Origin: a virus
DNA: 64,000 nucleotides
Virus record (IMG/VR): IMGVR_UViG_3300010391_001464
Span: 26,145-90,144 of that record
Strand: one strand, 5' to 3'
Below, piece after piece: positions 1 through 8,281 of this stretch; the stretch's first letter is position 1, and every line of letters starts with the position of its first letter. The notes beneath the pieces are model-generated. The model made no database searches, was not told where the DNA came from, and saw only the letters and a program-made list of their open reading frames with translations. The position numbers were made by a program, and so were the translations under genes.

Positions 1-321
1 GGAAAAGAAATCCAAATAATGATGGACTCAGATTTAAATTATATTTGGGATTCTGATCAACAAAAACCACATTTGTACCTAGCTACATTATTAAAAGAAA
101 TTTTAAACTCAATAAAATTTGATAAAGAAGTTAGAACTGTATATCATCAATTCATTAAAGAGTTTACTGGATCTGGTTGGCATGGAGGAGACCCACAAGG
201 TAAATATATTTTACCTAGTGGTGCTGTCCTAAAAGAGACAATTGTAGGAACTATGGATATTTCTAAAGATATTGATATTAGAGATACTTTATTGATTACT
301 GAATGGACTAAAGGAAGATAA
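1..321 (+). CDS. Unknown protein, C-terminal part (5' end outside window)
   Basis: The frame is open from the window edge to a TAA at 319-321. The first in-window ATG (19) has no Shine-Dalgarno sequence, so the gene probably starts upstream. About 100 residues are visible, rich in charged residues, with a Gly/Trp patch (SGWHGGDPQGKY) near the middle. No family recognised. It lies just upstream of the DFVTNSSSSS/radical SAM pair. Confidence 0.5.
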   Translation, partial: GKEIQIMMDSDLNYIWDSDQQKPHLYLATLLKEILNSIKFDKEVRTVYHQFIKEFTGSGWHGGDPQGKYILPSGAVLKETIVGTMDISKDIDIRDTLLITEWTKGR

Positions 322-356
322 AGATATAAAAACCATTAGTATGGAAAGGGGTATTT

Positions 357-695
357 ATGAAAATTAAAAGCGATTTTGTGACTAATAGTTCTAGTTCTTC
401 ATATATAGTATATATTCCTAAAAATGTAACATTTGATAAGTTAAAGATACAAGATAATATTGAAGGATCAAACTTGGCAAGTTTAGAAAAAGTTTATAAC
501 GAATTACTAAAATCTAAAAAGTTTAATGAATATGACAGTTCCGAAATATTTAGTACTCTTAGAACATTCTTATATAATAATAAGTTAATTGTGAGTTCAA
601 TAGATACGGGACCTGATTTTGGTTCTATTATATTGGTAGATTTAGAATCGATAAATAAAATAAATGAGAGGTTTTCTGATGATACGAATAGCTAA
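357..695 (+). CDS. DFVTNSSSSS-motif protein, radical SAM partner
   Basis: A 112-residue protein starting MKIKSDFVTNSSSSSYIVYIP. The same N-terminal block recurs in two proteins at the other end of the window (63166 and 63621), while the rest of each protein is unrelated, so the N-terminus behaves like a tag or leader. The start at 357 has a good AAGGGG ribosome site six bases upstream. Its end overlaps the start of the radical SAM gene (679), implying translational coupling. Function unknown; I infer that the N-terminal motif may be a recognition or modification site for the neighbouring radical SAM enzyme. Confidence 0.8.
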   Translation: MKIKSDFVTNSSSSSYIVYIPKNVTFDKLKIQDNIEGSNLASLEKVYNELLKSKKFNEYDSSEIFSTLRTFLYNNKLIVSSIDTGPDFGSIILVDLESINKINERFSDDTNS

Positions 696-1700
696 CTGGT
701 TATTGACAAGAAGATGTAATCTTAAATGTTCTTATTGTGCTATTGCAATGGATTATCCTAAAATGCCATTAGAATATCCTGAAATGGCTCATTATTCAAA
801 ATATGAAATGAGAACTGAAATAGTATTAGATTATTTAGAAAGACTTAAAGCTCATAATCCAAATATGTTTCATATTTTCTATGGTGGTGAACCGCTCTTA
901 AGAAAGATCTTCCTGAAATAATTAAGTTTTGTAATGATAAAGATATTCAATATACTATTATTACAAATAACTCAAATGCTATTCAACCCGCTTTAAATGA
1001 ATTAGTACAAAAAGTTGGAACTTTAAAAGGACTAACTTCTTCAGTTGATCCTATAATTATGAGGTCTGACTATTCCGATTTAGATAGATTAAAGAAAAGT
1101 AAGGCTGGATTTGAAAGATTAACTGAATGGAAGAAAAAAATAAATGACGTAGTTGCAGAAGTAACAGTGGATGAAGAAATGCTAGATGATTTAATACCAT
1201 TAGTATCAATGTTAACCGAAAATGGTATTAGTAGTTCTATAACATTTGTGGATATTTCAAAAAGTAAATATTATGATTTTTCAAATATAACAGATGAAAA
1301 AGTACTAGTCAATAAGAGTGAAAAAGTAAGGAATATTCTTAAAGAATTGGAAAATGATAAATATGACGTTCATATGGCTAAAGAGCTATTGCCTAGGATT
1401 TATGATATATTACCATCAAATCTAGATTGTGGACTTGATAAGAATGTGCATAATTTAACCATAGATGCTGATGGGTCTGTCAGATTATGCCTTAGAGTTA
1501 GAGGATGTAAAACATCTGACCATTATCTAGATGAATATATTAACTATGATGGAAATATAAATGATAATCTATTATATAATATTAGAGAAGATAAAAAAGA
1601 GTTTTGTCTTAGATGTAATTGGACATGTGGAATCATGACATCTTTAATTGAAGAAGGAAGTTCAAATTATAATAAGTTAGTACATTCTGATAGGAGATAA
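679..1700 (+). CDS. Radical SAM protein with SPASM-like cysteines (frame broken near 903)
   Basis: The N-terminus has the CxxxCxxC cluster motif (CNLKCSYC) and the GGEPLL SAM-binding motif. The frame then stops at 919-921, while the continuation (KDLPEIIKFCNDKD...) runs in the -1 frame to TAA at 1700. One extra A in AGAAAGAT (901-908) restores a protein of about 340 residues. The C-terminus has several Cys (CGLD, CLRVRGC, CLRCNWTC) in a SPASM-like arrangement for auxiliary Fe-S clusters. The start at 679 follows GAGAGG; ATG 664 is an alternative. It likely acts on the upstream DFVTNSSSSS protein, but the chemistry is unknown. The break is probably a sequencing indel; frameshifting or pseudogenisation are possible. 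Confidence 0.85.
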
Positions 1701-1705
1701 TTATT

Positions 1706-2035
1706 ATGGCTAATGTAATTAAAACTGCAGTTGAATTTTTGCAAAGAGTTAAAGAAGGAGATTTTGTTTTAATTAAGTTTGTTAAAAAAGATGGTACTGA
1801 TAGAATTATGAAGGCCACTTTAAATTTTTTAAAAATACCAAATGATAAAAAACCTAAGGGAGTAGATTTAGTAAAAATTTTAAAACTACTTCAAAATAGC
1901 AAAATGCTTAGAGTTTTTGATATAGAAAAAATGGACTGGAGAACTGTACCATTTGAATCAGTTGAATGGTTAAAAACCTTGGATAAACAAAGAAAAATAA
2001 CAACATATACTATCGAAAAAAGAATAAAGGAATAA
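1706..2035 (+). CDS. Small SH3-like phage protein (DUF2693-like)
   Basis: A 109-residue protein with the pattern FVKKDGTDRIMKATLNF ... RVFDIEKMDWRTVPFESV. This resembles small basic phage proteins with a short beta barrel (DUF2693-type; assigned from memory). Such proteins often bind nucleic acid, but no role is shown here. It starts six bases after the radical SAM stop, with GGAG overlapping that stop, so it is probably in the same transcript. Confidence 0.65.
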   Translation: MANVIKTAVEFLQRVKEGDFVLIKFVKKDGTDRIMKATLNFLKIPNDKKPKGVDLVKILKLLQNSKMLRVFDIEKMDWRTVPFESVEWLKTLDKQRKITTYTIEKRIKE

Positions 2036-2371
2036 TTGAAATTTATGAGAATAAAAAAGAATCTATCTCTCGCTATATTAGAAGTAGATACTAAAACAGG
2101 AAAACTTTGGTTAAATTCACCAGGATGTGTACTAAGAATTAGTGGAATAGAATTTATTAACAAATCTATAACAGATAAATTTTCTTTTATTGATATTATT
2201 GATAATAAAGCAGTATTAATAAAAGGAGAAGCATCATCTTATTTTGATGAAAACTTAAATGATTTTCTAATACAGTTAATTCAACTAATGCATTTAAATC
2301 TACAAGAAAAAACTAATATAATACAAAAACAATATTATAAAAAATTAATGAAAGTAATTAAAGAGTTTTAA
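2036..2371 (+). CDS. Unknown 111-residue protein
   Basis: The frame begins directly after the previous stop. TTG 2036 lies 4-5 bases after AAAGGA and is better spaced than ATG 2045. The N-terminal half looks beta-rich, followed by a helical lysine-rich tail. No conserved motif recognised. Confidence 0.6.
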   Translation: MKFMRIKKNLSLAILEVDTKTGKLWLNSPGCVLRISGIEFINKSITDKFSFIDIIDNKAVLIKGEASSYFDENLNDFLIQLIQLMHLNLQEKTNIIQKQYYKKLMKVIKEF

Positions 2372-2455
2372 GGAGTAAGATTAATAAAATATTATTTGTT
2401 TAAAATGTAGTAGAAGTGGTATTAGAATAACTTAAACCTCTTATTGGAGAAAGTA

Positions 2456-2818
2456 GTGACAATTCTAGATGAAATTTTAAAAGAAATAAAAGAACCTGAT
2501 ATTGATAATAAAATTAGACAAATATGTGATAGAATAGCAGAAGAAGAAAAAGTAAAACATAGCCTCCCACCTGAAGCACCAAAAGGCCCAAATATTTTTC
2601 TAGTTCTAGAAACTTTCCCAATTAGTAACTATGATAAAAATTATACATTTTTGACATTAGAACGAGAGTCGTACGGAAAATATATAATTGGAGTTTGGAA
2701 AGAAATTGAAATTGGAAAAGTTAGAAGAGTTAGAGTAATAGATATTAATGAAGACGACCCGAAAAGAATTATAAGAAAATATGCAGAGAAATACAAAGTT
2801 ATGACTATTAAAAAATAA
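2456..2818 (+). CDS. Unknown protein, 120 residues
   Basis: GTG 2456 is chosen because GGAG lies six bases upstream; TTG 2444 is in frame but includes that site. The N-terminus is a charged helix, the middle contains Pro-rich SLPPEAPKGPN, and the C-terminus is mixed. No family recognised. It is the last ordinary gene before the ubiquitin-like cassette. Confidence 0.55.
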   Translation: MTILDEILKEIKEPDIDNKIRQICDRIAEEEKVKHSLPPEAPKGPNIFLVLETFPISNYDKNYTFLTLERESYGKYIIGVWKEIEIGKVRRVRVIDINEDDPKRIIRKYAEKYKVMTIKK

Positions 2819-2834
2819 CTGAAAGGGTAAAAAT

Positions 2835-2906
2835 ATGTCCATTCCGAAACCTATAGAAAATAATACAAAAGAAGTAGAAATTAAAATTAAAAGAATAAAG
2901 ATATGA
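2835..2906 (+). CDS. 23-residue ORF coupled to the E2-like gene
   Basis: ATG 2835 follows GAAAGGG with six to seven bases spacing and encodes a basic 23-residue peptide. Its TGA overlaps the ATG of the 877-residue E2-like gene (ATGATG at 2903). That gene has only a weak ribosome site of its own, so this peptide may serve to deliver ribosomes to it. Real translation is inferred. Confidence 0.45.
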   Translation: MSIPKPIENNTKEVEIKIKRIKI

Positions 2907-5536
2907 TGAATTCAAATTCTATATTAATATCTCCCAATCAAGTAAGTATAGTATCAACTGATTTATTTTATACACATGTTGGAGAATCTAGTGTTGTTGA
3001 TCCAGTGGCTAGAACAGTAAAAAAAGTGATAAATAGTGAAGATTTTATACGTAAAGTTTCTTCTAGAATGTATCCAGACACATCTAGTAAACTTCTTCCG
3101 CCTAATTGTAGATATCATAAATCTCTACCAAATAATCGAAGTATAGTTGTTATAGAAGAACAACCTCAAATGAGAACTATTTTAACTAGTAATCAAGTTA
3201 GTAGAGATATTGAAGCTTTAAAGAAAACTGGAGCATGGGAACAATATGGATATAAGGGTCTTGAAAATACAAAATATGGTTTAGGGGATGGTTCATCATT
3301 TAAATTTACTTTATCTTTTCCATATATAGTATATATTATGTCATTTAATGGAAATGATTTATGCAATATGACTATATATTTCAGACTGTCTCCTATAACT
3401 ACATTGAATGATTATTTATTATTAGCCCCTTTACATAATATACCACAAGATCAAAGAATATGTTTAGGTTCATGGAGGGACTCCAAAACTATATCTGGTT
3501 CAGTATCCGAAGAAGTAGAAAAGGTAATAACTACTTTTTGGTCTGGAGTATTTAATATGGATTATACAAATAATTGTCTAAAATACTCAGACGTGTATGA
3601 ATTAAGCAACTATTTTGTATGGCAATATTTCTCAAAAACTAATCCAATGTTTATTTTTAAAGTTAAATGGCATCAATGGAATAGTAATTTAATTACTGAA
3701 GTAAAACGTCTTCAGAGTATTCTTGGAGTTGGTACTAATACTGTGCCGTTTAGTTTTCCAGCTCTATGTGATGTATTATTATCTCCTACATTAGTTGCTG
3801 AAGAGGAAAAATCTCCTGATGTAAAGTTTCCTCTTTTTGAAAATTTTGTGGAGTCAATACATCTAGGAAACGGAAGTCTCTCAATTGGAGATGACATTGT
3901 TTATCTAGGAAAAAAATATTATATAACAGACTTTTTGGGAAATGTTAATTACAGTAATAGTCCCAGTTATATAGTTTTTACAGATGAAGAAGGTAAAAAG
4001 GATTCACTTAAATTAGACAGTAATACTAAAACAGAATTAAATAGTGTATTTGCTACAACAAAAGAATCAAAAACTATTAAATTACCTGCTTGTGGAGTTA
4101 CTATAAATATTGGAGATATAGTAGAATTTACTGTAGATGAAACATTTAAAGGATATAGAAAAGTTGAAAATATCAGACTAGGTCTTGATAAGAGAAACCA
4201 TATTAGACTAGGGAATGACTATTATTTTGCAGATTCTTTAAAAGTAAAAATTCTTGACTTAAGTAAAGGTATTGAACTACCTAACGGAACTACTATTATA
4301 ATCGGCAATACATATTCATTTTTAGTAGATATAGGAACTTCATTACCAATTAAAAGAATTTTTGATGTAAAAGTTGAAGAATATATAGTACAAAGTGATA
4401 AATTAGCCATTAAAATAAGATACTTAGAAGGTGGAAGACTTGAAATTCATGATATCCATAATCTTTCCAATTTAGGAAATATTATTGATTTTTCTAAATT
4501 AGAAATAGTAGAATATAAAGAGAAAGTATTAAGACTTGGATTTAATTTACTAGACTTTAAAAAATCAATATTTGAAAAAGCATATATAGATACTAACAAT
4601 TTAGATTTATATGTTAAATATACTCGAGCAGCATCAGAAAATTATGGAACTTATCCGATACAACAATATTTAAGTCAAAACTTCCCTCCATCTATAAATG
4701 ATATATTAATCGAAAATAGACAAAGATTATTTATTCCTAGTTTTGAATTTAATATAGATTTTAAAATTGGAGATAATGTAGTAGTTGCTGATTGGTCTAA
4801 TCCTCAAGAAATATTAAAAGTAAGAACTATTCAAGGATTTACTTTCGATGAGTCAACATATCTTTTAAATATAATTGTTAATGATCCAATAACTAATACT
4901 TCAAAGGTAGTTCCTTATGTAAATCTAGATCTAAGATTAGTAAAAGTTGGAAGTGTTAGAAAAGTATCTATAAAGCAAAGTTCTTATGAGATAGGAGATC
5001 AAATAAGAGCAATGTCAAGAGGAATTGCAGATTTTCCAATGAAAGATACTGTTTCTATTGTAGCATTTTTAATTGATACTGGAATTGAACCAATGGTGTT
5101 ATGTTCAAATTTAGCAACTATATGGTTCAGTGATTTGAGGAAACATTTTGCTAAAGTTCCTGGTAAGAATATAACAATAGATCCATCTACATTTAAGAAG
5201 TTTACAACAAGTCCAGGAAATATGGTAATACTTGGAAGAGATAGTTCTTGTCCATGTTTTATATTAGAATATACAAAATCTCCACAAGATGTAGAAATTA
5301 TGGAACAAGAGAAATTATTTAGACCAAGACTTATTGATCCACAAAAAGGAGGTTCTGTTTGTAGTGCTGAAGGATCATTAACCTATCATTTACCATATGG
5401 AATTCCAATTCCAAGACTAAGCCAAGCAGAATATATGAGTAAAAAATTACAAAAATGTTATATGAATGCACATGGTAGTTATATAAAGAATAAAAATTCA
5501 CAATATGGAATAAGAGCTACTAAGTTTATGAATTAA
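2903..5536 (+). CDS. Large protein with N-terminal E2-like (PRTRC protein B-type) domain
   Basis: An 877-residue protein. Around residues 135-190 it has a beta-strand pattern and the motif APLHNIPQDQRICLGSW, matching the P-L-P-N-(I/V)-x-x-G-R-(V/I)-C-L-G signature around the catalytic cysteine of prokaryotic E2-like family D/PRTRC-B domains; the candidate cysteine is Cys187. The remaining ~650 residues look beta-rich, with repeated 'IxIGDxVxF' patches (SIGDDIVYLG, NIGDIVEFT, KIGDNVVVAD), and end in a Cys-containing region (SSCPCF). It is followed at eleven bases by the JAMM peptidase, then E1 and the Ub-like protein, which strongly supports the E2 reading. The long tail is not explained by known PRTRC-B proteins and may bind targets. 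No virion role is evident. Confidence 0.65.
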   Translation: MMNSNSILISPNQVSIVSTDLFYTHVGESSVVDPVARTVKKVINSEDFIRKVSSRMYPDTSSKLLPPNCRYHKSLPNNRSIVVIEEQPQMRTILTSNQVSRDIEALKKTGAWEQYGYKGLENTKYGLGDGSSFKFTLSFPYIVYIMSFNGNDLCNMTIYFRLSPITTLNDYLLLAPLHNIPQDQRICLGSWRDSKTISGSVSEEVEKVITTFWSGVFNMDYTNNCLKYSDVYELSNYFVWQYFSKTNPMFIFKVKWHQWNSNLITEVKRLQSILGVGTNTVPFSFPALCDVLLSPTLVAEEEKSPDVKFPLFENFVESIHLGNGSLSIGDDIVYLGKKYYITDFLGNVNYSNSPSYIVFTDEEGKKDSLKLDSNTKTELNSVFATTKESKTIKLPACGVTINIGDIVEFTVDETFKGYRKVENIRLGLDKRNHIRLGNDYYFADSLKVKILDLSKGIELPNGTTIIIGNTYSFLVDIGTSLPIKRIFDVKVEEYIVQSDKLAIKIRYLEGGRLEIHDIHNLSNLGNIIDFSKLEIVEYKEKVLRLGFNLLDFKKSIFEKAYIDTNNLDLYVKYTRAASENYGTYPIQQYLSQNFPPSINDILIENRQRLFIPSFEFNIDFKIGDNVVVADWSNPQEILKVRTIQGFTFDESTYLLNIIVNDPITNTSKVVPYVNLDLRLVKVGSVRKVSIKQSSYEIGDQIRAMSRGIADFPMKDTVSIVAFLIDTGIEPMVLCSNLATIWFSDLRKHFAKVPGKNITIDPSTFKKFTTSPGNMVILGRDSSCPCFILEYTKSPQDVEIMEQEKLFRPRLIDPQKGGSVCSAEGSLTYHLPYGIPIPRLSQAEYMSKKLQKCYMNAHGSYIKNKNSQYGIRATKFMN

Positions 5537-5546
5537 TGGAGGATTA

Positions 5547-6743
5547 ATGTTTAACGTACATATTAATGATGGATCTAAACCAATACCCAATGATGATATT
5601 TGTTATATTATTGGAAAAGATGGAATATATTTAAAGAAAAAATTAGGAATGGTTGAAAGTTGTACAAAAGTTGATAATATTTCAATATTAAATCCAGTAA
5701 ATATATATGGAAAGATACATCTTCCTAAAATACCATCTAAAGTATTTTGTAAAGTAGTCTCTTTCTTTAGAGCAGCATATGAGAAATATAAAGGTGAGTC
5801 AGCTATAGTTTTATATTTCAATGAAAAAAAGAATCAATATAAAATTGTAGTACCAGAACAAAAAGTTTCTGGTGTTGCAGTTGATTATGAAGTTGATACA
5901 GAACAGACTGTTCCTGGATATAAATTAGTAGGTACTATTCATAGTCATGCCAATTTTGGCGCTTTTCATTCAGGAACAGATCAAAATGATGAAAAGAATT
6001 TTGATGGACTTCATATAACTGTAGGAAATGTAGCCGAACCTGATGGGTCATTTTCTTTATCTACTTCTGTAGTTATAAATGCTTCAAGATTTATTGAAAA
6101 ATCTGAAGATTATTTAGAAGATGTTATTTCTACAGATGGCGAAAAGAAAACATTTGTTGTAGAAGGAAAAATATATGAATATATATCTCAGGCTAATAAA
6201 GATAGATTTATATTTAAAGATAATGTAAAAGATGAAGATTTTGAATTCAACCCAAAATGGATGGATAAGGTTGAAGCAAAGAAATATATTACATATTATA
6301 GTGCTGGAAATAGTTATACACCACATTGGCAAAATTGGTTCGATCATGATGATTATGATCGAATGATGCAATATAGAAAAGATGCTCCTTATCGATATAA
6401 AGGCAAATATTGTTATAAAAATGCTAATGGAAAACATAGTAAGAAAAACGGTAATAGGAGAAACGATAATATTATACAATTTCCTAATGAGAAGCATGAA
6501 GAAGATTTACAAATTAATATGTTTAAATTAAATGAAGCAGAAAGAAATACTCAAACTGATGTTCCATGTGAGAAATGCATCTATAAAGATTTAAAATTAG
6601 ATATTATAATTGATGAAATAGATGAACAAGCTGAAGAATTAAAAGAGGAAAAAGATGAGTTAAGACAATATGTTAGACAAATGTATCCAGATTTACCAGA
6701 TAATGAGGTAGATAAAGTAATGGAGGGTATGCATTTTGAATAA
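5547..6743 (+). CDS. JAB/JAMM metallopeptidase (PRTRC-A-like)
   Basis: A 398-residue protein with a complete JAMM zinc motif: His132-Ser-His134, seven residues, Ser142, two residues, Asp145 (HSHANFGAFHSGTD); Glu84 is a candidate general base. JAMM enzymes remove or mature ubiquitin-like proteins. Residues after ~200 are low-complexity, rich in Tyr/Lys/Asn, ending in an acidic coiled-coil-like helix. The start has GGAGG four bases upstream; the 3' end overlaps the E1 gene by eight bases. Predicted substrate: the Ub-like protein at 7551, whose last residue after Gly is Cys and would need trimming. Confidence 0.85.
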   Translation: MFNVHINDGSKPIPNDDICYIIGKDGIYLKKKLGMVESCTKVDNISILNPVNIYGKIHLPKIPSKVFCKVVSFFRAAYEKYKGESAIVLYFNEKKNQYKIVVPEQKVSGVAVDYEVDTEQTVPGYKLVGTIHSHANFGAFHSGTDQNDEKNFDGLHITVGNVAEPDGSFSLSTSVVINASRFIEKSEDYLEDVISTDGEKKTFVVEGKIYEYISQANKDRFIFKDNVKDEDFEFNPKWMDKVEAKKYITYYSAGNSYTPHWQNWFDHDDYDRMMQYRKDAPYRYKGKYCYKNANGKHSKKNGNRRNDNIIQFPNEKHEEDLQINMFKLNEAERNTQTDVPCEKCIYKDLKLDIIIDEIDEQAEELKEEKDELRQYVRQMYPDLPDNEVDKVMEGMHFE

Positions 6744-7434
6744 TATTAAAATAGTAGGTTTGGGTGGTATTGGGTCTGTACTAATAGAATCTATTTCAAG
6801 ATTTTTAAACTATTCCATTCAATCACAAGATCCTATATATATAACTTTAATAGATGGAGATGTTTTTGAATCAAAAAATTATGAAAGACAAATCTTTCAT
6901 ATGTTAGGTAATAAGGCCGAAGTTAAAACTAAAGAACTTCAAATGAAATTTGATAGAGTAAATTTTAAGGCCATAAATTCTTTTGTTAATTCAGAAAATA
7001 TTTCAAGTATAATTTCGAACGGTGATATATTGTTTTTATGTGTTGATAATCATAAGACAAGAAAATGTGTATCAGATTTCTGTAAAACTTTAGAAAATGT
7101 TACTTTAATAAGTGGTGGTAATGAAATTACAGATGGTAATGTTCAAGTCTTTATAAGAAGGGAGGGAAAAGATTTAACTTCATCACTAACTGATTATCAT
7201 CCTGAGATAGAAAATCCTACAGATAAATCTCCAGATGAAATGAGTTGTGAAGAATTAAGTAAATCAGCACCACAACTATTTTTTACTAATCTAACTGTAG
7301 CAACTATTATGTGTTGGACATTTTTTAACTTTGTAGCAAATAATAAAGTCACAACATATTCAGAAATATATTTTGATATTAAAACAATGAGCACGTTACC
7401 AAAATTTAGAAAAGTGAAACAAAAAGCAGCTTAA
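6736..7434 (+). CDS. ThiF/E1-like adenylating enzyme
   Basis: A 232-residue Rossmann protein: nucleotide loop GLGGIG (8-13), Asp40 with downstream Asn48 and Arg51 (DGDVFESKNYERQ), and Asp104 (VDNHKTR). Together these form the E1-superfamily ATP/Mg site used to adenylate the C-terminus of ubiquitin-like proteins. Cys171 in MSCEELSKSAPQ is placed like the thioester cysteine of short E1s. TTG 6736 is used, with GGAGGG eight bases upstream, overlapping the JAMM stop. Short single-domain E1s of this type occur in PRTRC cassettes. Confidence 0.85.
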   Translation: MNNIKIVGLGGIGSVLIESISRFLNYSIQSQDPIYITLIDGDVFESKNYERQIFHMLGNKAEVKTKELQMKFDRVNFKAINSFVNSENISSIISNGDILFLCVDNHKTRKCVSDFCKTLENVTLISGGNEITDGNVQVFIRREGKDLTSSLTDYHPEIENPTDKSPDEMSCEELSKSAPQLFFTNLTVATIMCWTFFNFVANNKVTTYSEIYFDIKTMSTLPKFRKVKQKAA

Positions 7435-7470
7435 ATAAACTTTTTAAATTCAAACAGTCCTTATTTTAAA

Positions 7471-7516
7471 ATGATAATTATTATGTTTATTTTCTTAAAA
7501 GATTCCTAATTATCAT
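7471..7516 (+). promoter_or_regulatory. Inverted repeat in the leader of the Ub-like gene
   Basis: ATGATAATTA (7471-7480) is perfectly repeated as TAATTATCAT (7507-7516), giving a 10-bp stem with a 26-base loop. It ends 34 bases before the Ub-like ATG and does not include its AGGAGA site. It could be a transcript-end stabiliser, an operator or a weak terminator after the E1 gene; there is no T-tract. Confidence 0.45.
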
Positions 7517-7550
7517 AAACCTTTATAAACAAAAAATTAGGAGATATAGA

Positions 7551-8111
7551 ATGGATAGTAAGTATACCTATGAGAATCTTGAAGTAATGACAGTTGCAGA
7601 ATTAAAGGGAATTGTAAAGGAACTTGGTGTTACTGGTTATAGTAAGTCCACAAAATATGATATTATTGATATGATTCTTTCAGAACAGGGAGTAGAAGTA
7701 ACTCAAGAAAATTTAGCAGAGAAGACTATTGCAGAGTTAAAAGACATTGCAAGAAATCTTGATATGAAGGTTGAGAAGGGTGTTACCAAGGCAGATTTAT
7801 TAAACAGAATTCTTGCAGTAGATGCAGGCGGTAAGGATGAAGTACATGCATTCGGTGGTAACATAGAAGCAGCACATAATATGGTTCAGGGTGGTCCTGC
7901 AACTATTACCGTATCATGTGGTGCTTCTGGTGGTAAATTTCCTGTTATCGGAAAGACAGTTAATGCAGTTGCAGATTTCTTAAAAGAAATCCTCAACATT
8001 GATCCGACCGCAACAGCCATGGTTAACGGCGAGTCAGTCAAAGGAAACTTTGTACTCGGTGAGGGTGACAACGTCGAATTTGTAAAGCAAGCTGGATCAA
8101 AAGGCTGCTAA
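7551..8111 (+). CDS. Ubiquitin-like (beta-grasp) protein with SAP/Rho-N-like repeats
   Basis: A 186-residue protein. Residues ~10-46 and ~55-90 are two helix-turn-helix repeats of the SAP/Rho-N type (VAELKGIVKELG; IAELKDIARNLD), known in nucleic-acid-binding proteins. Residues ~115-182 fit a beta-grasp fold (TITVSCGASGGKFPVI, helix, AMVNGESVKGNFVLGEGDNVEFV) similar to ThiS/MoaD and PRTRC-C Ub-like domains. The C-terminus is AGSKGC, so maturation at the last Gly would remove one Cys. Codon use is less AT-biased than in neighbouring genes, the ribosome site is strong and a terminator follows, all suggesting high expression. The Ub-like role is inferred from fold and neighbours. Confidence 0.75.
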   Translation: MDSKYTYENLEVMTVAELKGIVKELGVTGYSKSTKYDIIDMILSEQGVEVTQENLAEKTIAELKDIARNLDMKVEKGVTKADLLNRILAVDAGGKDEVHAFGGNIEAAHNMVQGGPATITVSCGASGGKFPVIGKTVNAVADFLKEILNIDPTATAMVNGESVKGNFVLGEGDNVEFVKQAGSKGC

Positions 8112-8122
8112 TTAAATAAAAA

Positions 8123-8161
8123 TCCGAGGATTTAAAAATAGTACAAATCCTCGGGTTTTTT
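8123..8161 (+). terminator. Rho-independent terminator after the Ub-like gene
   Basis: CCGAGGATTT (8124-8133) pairs with AAATCCTCGG (8146-8155), followed by GTTTTTT. It is a GC-rich stem in an AT-rich background and closes the transcript of the Ub-like gene. Confidence 0.9.
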
Positions 8162-8281
8162 AATTGAAAAATTAAAAAAATAATTTAAAATAATACAAAA
8201 ATATGCTTCAAAATATAAAATAAATTCGGAATCTAACTGTTTTAATAAGAACATAATAAATGATATGGAGGTGCAAAAATT

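Noticed and set aside
6114-6497. A 127-codon leftward open frame
   Set aside because: Shadow of the JAMM gene; Ile/Phe-rich complement of Asn/Lys/Asp codons.
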